Shown: positions 50,017-58,109 of the stretch, in pieces
How the letters are laid out: each line of letters begins with the position of its first letter
How positions within the stretch are numbered: the first letter of the stretch is position 1
Assembly (NCBI RefSeq): GCF_010672525.1
Contig: NZ_JAAHGH010000005.1
Location: 310,672-374,671, forward strand
Source: Okeania sp. SIO2B3
GTDB taxonomy: Bacteria > Cyanobacteriota > Cyanobacteriia > Cyanobacteriales > Microcoleaceae
Direction: 5' to 3'
DNA length: 64,000 bases
Notes under the pieces: generated by a model
The model's input: the letters and a program-made list of their open reading frames with translations, nothing else
Told to the model about the DNA's origin: nothing
Databases searched by the model: none
Program-made: the position numbers and the translations under genes

Positions 50017-51666
50017 ATGTCTCAATTACCCCAAGAATTTCTCAAGCAATTAACGACTGAAGCTACTAAGGTTAAGCTGTCTGAGGAAGAACACAGAACA
50101 TTGATCGTCGCTCTTGAGGGTCTGTCAATTAAAGAAATAGCTGAGAGAGAAGATATTTCTGAGGTCGCTATCCAAAAAAGACTAGGAAAAATTTACAAAA
50201 AATTTGGCATTACTAGCACTGGCCCGGGAAAGTTGATGGAGCTGAAATATTTACTTGAGTCAAAATATCAATCTCAAACCGGAGTCAAGCAGGAGTTTAA
50301 AACTGAAGATAAGTATTATTCTTTGGAAGAAGCACCACGACCAACTAATTTTTATGGGCGAGAAGAACAACTTAAGAAACTTGAAAAATGGATAATTAAG
50401 GATAAGTGTCAACTTTTGGCAATTTTAGGAAAAGGTGGTATTGGTAAAACAGCCTTATCAGTTCAACTAATTGAAAGAATTAAAAATAATTTTGATTATG
50501 TTATCTGGCGATCGCTCCGTAATGCACCAGATTTTATTAAGATTGTAGGGGATTTAATTGATATTTTGTCTGGGAAATCTACTACTTATTCAAAAGGAGA
50601 AAATGAATCTACTACTCAGTTAGAACCAGAAAAACGAGAAAAAATAGAAAATGAGATGATTTCGACATTAATGAAGTATTTGAGAGAGCGTCGTTGTTTG
50701 ATTATTTTCGATAATCTAGAGACAATTTTAAAGGTTAATGAGTTTGTCGGACATTATCAAGATAAATATAAAGGATATGGCAGACTTTTAATAGGTTTAG
50801 GAGAGCAAAAACATCAAAGCTGCATATTAATTACAAGTCGAGAAAAACCGAGAGAAATTGCTCTTTTAGCACAAGAAGAAATAGAAGATGAAGAAATAGA
50901 AGATGAAGAAATACAACCTGTTCGTTCCTTACAATTAGGAGGACTCAGGGAGCCAGCAAAAAAAATTCTCGAAGCTAAGAAATTATCTGGAGAAGATATG
51001 TGGAAACCTTTGATTAAACTTTATGAAGGTAATCCTCTCGGTTTGAAATTAATTTCAACTACTATTCAACAGCTTTACGGAGGAGATGTGAGTGAATTTT
51101 TAAATCAAACATTAACTTATGTGGTTAGGGGATTTGGAGATATGATCAAAGAACAGTTTAAACGCATGACACCTTTAGAAAAAGAAATTGTCTATTGGCT
51201 AGCTCTTGAATCTCGTTTATCTATAGAAAATTTGAAAAAAAAATTTATCTCACCTCCTCGACAAATAGGTGATATTTTGAATGCTTTACAATCATTAAAT
51301 GACCGATATATGATTGAGAAAGAAGGAGCTGATTGGAACTTACAGGATACTATTCGGGAATGCGTACTTCATCAATTTGTCAAGCAAATTTGTCAGGAAA
51401 TTATAGACTACGAGACAATGGAAAATATTAAGCTTATTAGAAGTCACAAGTTTACATATAGCAATAATACTAAGAAGAATGAGATTAACTCTCCTTTAAA
51501 ATTAATTGAAAATAAGTTATACAGTCTGGAATATTTTAGAAGTCCCAAAGAGGTAATTGAAAGACTACAAGAAATTCAGAAAATTCTAGAAGGAAAATCC
51601 CAACTAGAAATAGGATATGCGGATGAAAATGTTCGGGAACTTTTAGAGGAATTTCAGCGGAAATAA
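50017..51666 (+). CDS. HTH-NB-ARC STAND ATPase without C-terminal sensor repeats
   Basis: A 549-residue protein. About 20-65 is a LuxR-like HTH (EEHRTLIVALEGLSIKEIAE, ISEVAIQKRLGKIYKKFGI). About 105-370 is the NB-ARC module: FYGREEQL, Walker A LGKGGIGKTAL, Walker B CLIIFDNLET, sensor ILITSREK, GNPLGL. About 375-445 is a winged-helix-like part ending DTIRECVLHQF. Most cyanobacterial relatives carry WD40 or TPR arrays after this; here only about 100 residues follow, with no repeats. STAND proteins oligomerise on ligand binding and activate a partner. The start is ATG 50017, after GGAAGGA at 10-base spacing. It converges on the protease gene 34 bp away. Confidence 0.88.
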   Translation: MSQLPQEFLKQLTTEATKVKLSEEEHRTLIVALEGLSIKEIAEREDISEVAIQKRLGKIYKKFGITSTGPGKLMELKYLLESKYQSQTGVKQEFKTEDKYYSLEEAPRPTNFYGREEQLKKLEKWIIKDKCQLLAILGKGGIGKTALSVQLIERIKNNFDYVIWRSLRNAPDFIKIVGDLIDILSGKSTTYSKGENESTTQLEPEKREKIENEMISTLMKYLRERRCLIIFDNLETILKVNEFVGHYQDKYKGYGRLLIGLGEQKHQSCILITSREKPREIALLAQEEIEDEEIEDEEIQPVRSLQLGGLREPAKKILEAKKLSGEDMWKPLIKLYEGNPLGLKLISTTIQQLYGGDVSEFLNQTLTYVVRGFGDMIKEQFKRMTPLEKEIVYWLALESRLSIENLKKKFISPPRQIGDILNALQSLNDRYMIEKEGADWNLQDTIRECVLHQFVKQICQEIIDYETMENIKLIRSHKFTYSNNTKKNEINSPLKLIENKLYSLEYFRSPKEVIERLQEIQKILEGKSQLEIGYADENVRELLEEFQRK

Positions 51667-51700
51667 CGAAGATATCTGTTTGGCTTAACTAGCAATATTT

Positions 51701-53377
51701 TTATTCCTCTGAAGCATTCCAAATTTTAAGAAATTCAGATTGAACTTCTGAAGGTAATTCGTTAATTCCTCTTTGTAAAATTCCGAGTGCCTCCTTATGC
51801 TTGGGGAATTTTTCAGGATTATAGTAGTGACAAACATTAGTCAGAAATAAATCTCGTTTCTGAATTTCGAAGATATCCCATTTTGTTTGAAAATCAGCCC
51901 AAAGAGGACGATTTTTTGATATTTTTTCTTCTAAAAAATTCAGAGCTTTTGTTTGATTTTCCTGATTTTTTGAAAAGGGGTTCTGATATAAATTGCAGAC
52001 AAAAACAATATCAATATCTGATAGTTCTAGTTCTGATATATGGGAGGTTTGTTGTCCACAGTTCGCTCCTGTTCCTGGATTATATGTTGGAGGTTGTATA
52101 TCATTTTTGGTTTTAACTGAATCAGTTGTAAAACAAACAATATTAATTATTTCTGGATCGTTAGGGTCAGCCTTTGTTGATATAAAAGTTGCTCCAACAA
52201 AAGCTTTGAGATTAGAATTTTCTTTAGGAGTAGCAAAATGAATAGCATAAAAATATTTTTTATCAGGGCTTATGCCAATATCAAAATTATCAAAATTATA
52301 ATTTTTGGAGTTAATTTGAAATTCTTTAGGATCTATTTTACTTGTGGAGTCAAGAAAAACTTCATCGCAGTCCGGCGGATAGTGATGTAGACAGGAATTT
52401 TTTTCATGTCCATGATGTGTATCATCCTCTACTGCTTTTTTTTGAGCTTTAGACATAGAATACATATCATATATTACTTCTTTTTCTTGAGGTTTAAGGG
52501 ATGAAGATTGAATCGGTATTGGATCTGGAGAAGGGGATCTTTGAGGTGAGGGGGTTGGTGTTGGAGTTGGAGGAATTGAATTGTTATTTGCCTGATATGA
52601 ATTTTTATTTGCCTTTGCCAGCCTAATCATTGTTTTGATATTGCTGAGATTAGGCTTAATTGCAATACCAACACTCAATCCTGTATATTTATTTCTATCA
52701 ATTACAATACCTTCGCTGTTTAGTTCTCGGCGACTGCCAATATGAATTCCAACCAGACAGCCTTCTTTATTTAAAATGGGACCACCACTTATTCCTTTTA
52801 AGGAGGTGTTAATCGTATCTTTATAAGTGTAAGTGAAAGTAGAATCGGCGTTTGAAGTAGTAGAAATAATGCGCCCGGGAATCCCATAAAAACTAGGAAT
52901 ATTATCACCTTGAATATTTTGAATATAAGGATATCCAGAAACATAAATATCAGAACCTCCCTTAACATCATCACAATCTACTTTAGCAGTGTCATAATCC
53001 TCTTTAGTCGTAAATTTTAAGACAGCTAAATCACGATTATCATGTTCTTTCAACACTTCAAGATGTTCTTTCAACACTTCAACTGGATACTGTTGATTAG
53101 AAAATTTTACTCCTAGTTTATCTGAATCTAGATCGCTGCGGATAACGTGAAATGCCGTTAAAACATAATAAGTATTTCCTTCTTTTTTATAGATTACTCC
53201 TGAACCTAAAGGTTCATAAGTAACTAAGCTTTCAATCAAAACAGTAATTTTTTCAGCTTCTTGATACATTTCTTCATAAGTTTCCAGAACAGTTAATTCC
53301 GAAACAATTTCAGGCTGAATTGTTCCTATATTTGCTGTAAGAATAACAGTAGTTAATAAACTGTATAAAAATTTCAT
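51701..53377 (-). CDS. Secreted trypsin-like serine protease with unique C-terminal domain
   Basis: A 558-residue protein from ATG 53377, nine bases after GGAG; a TTG at 53392 would overlap that ribosome site. Residues 1-20 are a signal peptide. About 45-250 is a trypsin/HtrA-like domain with H77 (TAFHV), D116 (NRDLAVLKF) and S197 (GISGGPI), so the triad is intact. A proline-rich linker (PPTPTPTPSPQRSPSPDP) follows, then a domain of about 220 residues I do not recognise. A VLKEH tandem duplication (about 101-112) lies just before the catalytic Asp. It is convergent with the STAND gene. Confidence 0.87.
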   Translation of the reverse strand: MKFLYSLLTTVILTANIGTIQPEIVSELTVLETYEEMYQEAEKITVLIESLVTYEPLGSGVIYKKEGNTYYVLTAFHVIRSDLDSDKLGVKFSNQQYPVEVLKEHLEVLKEHDNRDLAVLKFTTKEDYDTAKVDCDDVKGGSDIYVSGYPYIQNIQGDNIPSFYGIPGRIISTTSNADSTFTYTYKDTINTSLKGISGGPILNKEGCLVGIHIGSRRELNSEGIVIDRNKYTGLSVGIAIKPNLSNIKTMIRLAKANKNSYQANNNSIPPTPTPTPSPQRSPSPDPIPIQSSSLKPQEKEVIYDMYSMSKAQKKAVEDDTHHGHEKNSCLHHYPPDCDEVFLDSTSKIDPKEFQINSKNYNFDNFDIGISPDKKYFYAIHFATPKENSNLKAFVGATFISTKADPNDPEIINIVCFTTDSVKTKNDIQPPTYNPGTGANCGQQTSHISELELSDIDIVFVCNLYQNPFSKNQENQTKALNFLEEKISKNRPLWADFQTKWDIFEIQKRDLFLTNVCHYYNPEKFPKHKEALGILQRGINELPSEVQSEFLKIWNASEE

Positions 53378-53494
53378 TTTCTCTATCTCCAAGATTTGAC
53401 TAAATAGTTTTTTCCTAGTGGGACTTAGACAACACAGAAGTAGAAAATAGGCTCAAACATAGACAGGTAAAAGTTTTTACATCAAAAAGGCATA

Positions 53495-53628
53495 ATATCA
53501 TGTCCAGTTGAATAGTTATAAATAAAGACGGAGAAGTCAGGAGTCAGGAGTCAGAAGCGAAGAGAAGAGAGTTTGAATGTATCAGGAGGAGAAAGTTTTT
53601 TCGATCGCTAATTATCCGGACATAATAT
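53495..53628. mobile_element. MITE, ATATCATGTCCGG family, copy 3
   Basis: It begins ATATCATGTCCAGTTGAATA and ends CTAATTATCCGGACATAATAT, inverted relative to the copies at 12592 and 20516. It is 134 bp and includes gtcagga heptamers. It lies between the protease promoter and the COP23 gene. Confidence 0.75.
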
Positions 53629-54042
53629 AAATCCTTAATTACCAAGGCTTTTAGACATTTTTAGGCCATCGATGTAATTCTGTTGTCTAGACTAACTTTT
53701 AGGTATTTTTTCTCCCAGAAAATGTCTAAGTACCATAGTTCTCTCAATTCTCCCCTTAACTTCAAAAGTTAAAGGCTCTTTAAATTTGGAATAAAACCAC
53801 TCAACTTAATACTATTGTGATAAAATCTATAACTAACTTTTCTCCAAAATCCTGTGTAGCAACAACCTGTGTGCCACAAGCAAAATTGTATCTTGTAAAT
53901 CATACTTTTGTATATATACTATAGTGTCGTATATAAGATATACTAGAGAAAACTTTCATTGTTTCTTTTTTCTATTTTGCAAATCTACTATCAGGATCTC
54001 CATAGCTAAAGCTAGGAGTTTCCAAACTACTGGAGGTTTTAG

Positions 54043-54546
54043 ATGAAGTATAAATTCTTAAAAAGCATAATTGTAGGGATTTTTGGTGCGTTAAACTTGG
54101 CAATATTCCCTCTAATTGTTCGGGCTGAGAAAACGCAAATAAAGGTTAGCTGTAACAAAAACTTATCAACAGAAATTTCTGTTTCTACTGACAAGTATTA
54201 TCTAAGGTTTGGTGAAATTTTTGCCAATGACCCATACAGAGCAAAGCAACTGTGTGAAGATGTTGCTCAGAAATTACAGAGTTATGGTGATGGGCTTATC
54301 AAGCTAAAAATAGATCGAGGAAAACAAAATGATCAGGTTATAGTTTGTTTAACACCAGAAGAAAATTCTTGTACCACTAACAGTGAAGTATTATTCGTAC
54401 TTGAACCAGGAGAAAGTGAAGAAATTTTAAATGGTTTATTAGCTGAGAAGATTGACCCTATTGATCGACATCGTAATGGCTTATCAACTTTTCCCACTGT
54501 TGATCTAAACTTTTTGCAAAGAACAATACAAAGACTTCCATTTTAA
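54043..54546 (+). CDS. COP23-domain exported protein
   Basis: A 167-residue protein. The signal peptide is about 1-28 (SIIVGIFGALNLAIFPLIVR). The mature part matches the COP23 pattern: a KVSCNKNL start, RFGEIFANDPYRAKQLCEDV (Cys and R-x-x-x-x-LC), QVIVCLTPEENSC and a closing block VDLNFLQRTI. COP23 was described as a circadian-oscillating membrane-associated protein in cyanobacteria; its biochemical role is unclear. Four cysteines may form two disulfides in the periplasm. It lies between the protease and kinase genes and diverges from the protease. Confidence 0.72.
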   Translation: MKYKFLKSIIVGIFGALNLAIFPLIVRAEKTQIKVSCNKNLSTEISVSTDKYYLRFGEIFANDPYRAKQLCEDVAQKLQSYGDGLIKLKIDRGKQNDQVIVCLTPEENSCTTNSEVLFVLEPGESEEILNGLLAEKIDPIDRHRNGLSTFPTVDLNFLQRTIQRLPF

Positions 54547-54614
54547 TTTTATTGGCCTATTTTAGTAATTTTGTCAATAAATCTCAATTTTAATAAGGAT
54601 TGCTTGTTTGAATC

Positions 54615-54644
54615 TTTAGGGACGTTGTGTGCAGCGTCCCTAAA
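54615..54644. terminator. Hairpin between convergent genes
   Basis: TTTAGGGACG (54615-54624) and CGTCCCTAAA (54635-54644) form a perfect 10-bp stem. It has no long T-run, so it may be a weak bidirectional terminator or a small GGGACG...CGTCCC dispersed repeat. Confidence 0.5.
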
Positions 54645-54677
54645 TTGTTATTAATATTACCTAAATATAAATCTTGA

Positions 54678-57647
54678 CTAAAAATCAAGTATATCTTGCT
54701 CTACATTTCTTTGCAATTTTTTTAACTCTTCACAAGTTTTATCGCTTGTATTTTTTAATTTACAATCATCAACTGCTTCTGTCAGAGTTCCAATAGCGAA
54801 ATCTTTATAAGTTTTATAAGTTTCAAAGTTATCTTTTTGTTCTGGGTCACTTCTTGCTATTTTTGCCAGACAAATCCAAGCTCTACCCTTAATTTCTAAA
54901 TTTACTGCTAAATATTGTATATCTTCGCAATCTTCTGATGCTCCTTTAAAATTTTTATTTTCTAATTCAAGATAAACTCTAGCTCTGCCTAGTAAAGTTA
55001 CTGCTTTTAAAGGATCGTAGTTTTCATTTATTAGCTTCAAGGCATCGCTGTAAAATTTTTGTGAGTTATCAAAACTAAGATTTGCTTGTTGTTTGTCACT
55101 CATTTTTTTGTGAACTGTACCTTCTCTAAAATAAACTTCTCCTAAGCTTTTATTATAATCTGTTTCTAAATAACTGTTATAATCTGAAAGCTGTTTGTTC
55201 TCCTGAATCTTTTGCAAACTTTTACTAAAAAATTCCAATGCTAGTTTATATTTATTAAGAGCTGTTTGATTATTGCCCTCAGTTTCTTCCTGATATCCCC
55301 ATTTTTTGAATGTTTGACCCCTATTATTTAAAGCTTCTGCGTAGCTCTGACGAATTTCTCCTTTGTATTTTTCATTATTAGAATTTTCCTTCTCAACTTT
55401 TTCGTATTCTTTTATAGCAATTTTGTGATAATCATTGGCTGTGTCATATTTCCCTTGTTCCTGATGATAAACTGCTATACAGTTATAAGTTTCTGCATAC
55501 AATAATAAAAAAATTTTTTTTTCTTTTGCTAGCTCTTTTGCTAGCGCTTTTGCATTATTGCATGATTCTAGATATTCTTGATCGAGCTTACCTAACTTAC
55601 TAAGTGTATAAGCCTTATCTATCAAATACTTAGGATTTTTTGGATTACTGTCTATGAGCTGCTGATACAACTTATAAGCTTCTTCGAGCTTTTCTGTTGC
55701 TTTTTCTGGTTGACCAATACTGATCAATTCATCTGCTTCTTTTCTTAGTTTGAATGCTATATTGCGCTTTTTATTTGAGCTGTCATCAATAAAGATAGCC
55801 CAACTAAGAAGCATAATACAAACTATCGCCCCAAATGTAATTGCTACCATCCAAACATTCCACTTAATTGATGGTTGAATTTTAAAAATTTTTTTTCTCT
55901 CTAACTTTCCTAAATCGTTGAGAACTTCTTGTGCAGATTTATAGCGCCTTTGTACAGGATCAAAAGCTACCATCTTATCCAAAATTCTGACTAATCTATT
56001 ATCAACTTGAATATTATTACTCCAGTTATATTTCCCAGTTTTTTTATCCCGCAGACCTAACTGATATGGTTCTTTTCCTATTAATGCTTGAATGGCAGTT
56101 ATTCCCAGAGAATAAATATCACTATTATATTCAATTTGTTCATTTCCCTGAGATTGTTCAGGTGACATATAATATCTAGTTTTTAATGATTGTGTAGAGG
56201 TACTTGACTGATTGAAATTTTCGGAAAAACTCACCGCTTTTTTTACTGAACCAAAGTCAATCAAGACAAACTTTCCATCAGAAAAACGTTGCATAATATT
56301 AGAAGGTTTAATATCGCAGTGAATGACATGGTTTTTATGAATAAAAATTAATATTTCTAGCAATTGCTTTAAAAATTCAATAACTTGATTTTGGTTCCAA
56401 CTTTTTTCCCTCAACAACTCTTGACGAATATCTTCACCTTCTATATATTCTTGAACTAAATAAAAAGCTGACTGGTCGGAAATATTGTGTTCTCCTGATT
56501 CTTCAAAAGAATCCACCAATTTAGGAATCCTGTTGTGTGAACCTAAAAGCGTTAAAGCTGCTACTTCGTATTTAAATTTTTCTCTTGCTTTGCTTCTATT
56601 TAAATTATTATTGTTTTCAAGTTTCAGTTGTTTAATTACACAATGATAGGTTTTACCTTCTTCTATACATTCTGCTAGATAAGTATTACCAAATTTCCCG
56701 CTACCTAAATAACTCTTAATTTTGTAAGTGTAGGTATTATTGTTAAGAGTTAAAGCTGGTAAATCGTTCAGAACATCCCTCGCAAATTTGTAGCGCTCCT
56801 TTGGGTCAAAAGATACCATTTTCATTAGAATTTGAGATACCTTTTCATCAACTTCGGATAGTAAATCTTGCCATTTTACTTTTGCAATCTCATCAGTATC
56901 ATAACAATGAGATAGAGGATATTTTCCGATTAAACCTTCAATTGCTACTAAACCAACAGAATATATATCACTACAAGGACTTGGTTGTCCTTTCTGTTGT
57001 TCGGGAGCCATATAAGAAGGAGTACCACGATATGTAGCAGTCTGATGTTTCTGAAGGTCATTAGAACTTATTAATTTTACTAAGCCAAAATCTATCAGAT
57101 ATACTCTTCTATCCTGCCTACGTCTAATTAAATTTCCCGGCTTAATATCACGATGAATTAAAATTTTTCCAGATATACTTTGGGTTTGCAAATGGAATAA
57201 TATTTCCAAAACATCTATCAGAAACAAAATAACTTGGATTTTATCCCATTTTATTTCATTTTTCTTATTATTTTCAAATTCTTTTTTCAGATTATTACCC
57301 TCAATATATTCCTGAACTAAGAACCTACTTTCTTCTTGATGATATGGTAAATTAAAAGTAAAAAAATCAATCATTTTTGGCACTCGCTCGTGATCGATTT
57401 TTTTCAAAGTCTTAGATTCCTTGTCAAAGTCCTGTATTGCTCTATTCCCACGAGTAGATTTTTCGCTAAAATTTTCTAATTTCTTAACTGCACATTTAGA
57501 GTTATTATGAGATAAATCTTTTGCTAAGTAAGTACTACCAAAACCACCTTTACCGAGAAGTTTCACAATACGGTATTTACCCTTTTCACCAGTTATTATT
57601 TGACCTATGAGAGGATCTTTTGGAAATTGTTCGTTACCCTGATTCAT
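54678..57647 (-). CDS. Tandem double Ser/Thr protein kinase with membrane helix and TPR domain
   Basis: A 989-residue protein. Kinase 1 (about 25-295): GKGGFGSTY, K55, HRD at 165-167, DFG at 186-188, APE. Kinase 2 (about 308-580): GSGKFGNTY, K339, H-C-D at 443-445 in place of HRD, DFG at 464-466, SPE. One membrane helix is at 598-620. About 640-985 is helical with TPR-like repeats, presumably outside the cytoplasm, as in the Pkn/Spk group. Two full kinase modules in one chain are unusual. Kinase 2 is a non-RD type, so it may be constitutively active or regulated by kinase 1. Confidence 0.92.
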   Translation of the reverse strand: MNQGNEQFPKDPLIGQIITGEKGKYRIVKLLGKGGFGSTYLAKDLSHNNSKCAVKKLENFSEKSTRGNRAIQDFDKESKTLKKIDHERVPKMIDFFTFNLPYHQEESRFLVQEYIEGNNLKKEFENNKKNEIKWDKIQVILFLIDVLEILFHLQTQSISGKILIHRDIKPGNLIRRRQDRRVYLIDFGLVKLISSNDLQKHQTATYRGTPSYMAPEQQKGQPSPCSDIYSVGLVAIEGLIGKYPLSHCYDTDEIAKVKWQDLLSEVDEKVSQILMKMVSFDPKERYKFARDVLNDLPALTLNNNTYTYKIKSYLGSGKFGNTYLAECIEEGKTYHCVIKQLKLENNNNLNRSKAREKFKYEVAALTLLGSHNRIPKLVDSFEESGEHNISDQSAFYLVQEYIEGEDIRQELLREKSWNQNQVIEFLKQLLEILIFIHKNHVIHCDIKPSNIMQRFSDGKFVLIDFGSVKKAVSFSENFNQSSTSTQSLKTRYYMSPEQSQGNEQIEYNSDIYSLGITAIQALIGKEPYQLGLRDKKTGKYNWSNNIQVDNRLVRILDKMVAFDPVQRRYKSAQEVLNDLGKLERKKIFKIQPSIKWNVWMVAITFGAIVCIMLLSWAIFIDDSSNKKRNIAFKLRKEADELISIGQPEKATEKLEEAYKLYQQLIDSNPKNPKYLIDKAYTLSKLGKLDQEYLESCNNAKALAKELAKEKKIFLLLYAETYNCIAVYHQEQGKYDTANDYHKIAIKEYEKVEKENSNNEKYKGEIRQSYAEALNNRGQTFKKWGYQEETEGNNQTALNKYKLALEFFSKSLQKIQENKQLSDYNSYLETDYNKSLGEVYFREGTVHKKMSDKQQANLSFDNSQKFYSDALKLINENYDPLKAVTLLGRARVYLELENKNFKGASEDCEDIQYLAVNLEIKGRAWICLAKIARSDPEQKDNFETYKTYKDFAIGTLTEAVDDCKLKNTSDKTCEELKKLQRNVEQDILDF

Positions 57648-58109
57648 ATTAGTATAGGAAAATATATTTGCTAAGTCTAAGTAGAGGACAAAAGCTTAAA
57701 TTCTATAATAGGAAAAGGTTTCATAGAACTTAAATCATAATATCCATGAAACCTGATATGAATGAAGTTAGTTGACTACAAAAAACTTTAAAAAACCACG
57801 GGTGTTGAATTTTTGGTTTTATAGCATAAGAGAAGAAGCAAAGACTGAAAAATATGACGTTTTCTGAATTTTAAGTTTTTGATATGTCTGCGCCTTTTCC
57901 TTCGACTGCTATAGTAAGCATATTTTTCAACAACACTATTAGGGAGAACCCCCCCACATTCATGTAAAGTCTCTACAAAATTATTATAAATTTAATTCTT
58001 ATAAAATTCCAGCTAAAACCTAAAACCTAAATTTTAAGCTTCTGATATGAAATACAAAAAATTATGCTACTTACGAATCTTTTCATCTCCCCACACTTCC
58101 CCCACTCCC
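57648..58109. other. Intergenic region
   Basis: A GTTTTTGATATGTCTGCGCC segment at about 57884 recurs at 5261. The rest is AT-rich; a STRR-like tail of CCCCCACT units reaches 58127. No gene seen. Confidence 0.5.
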
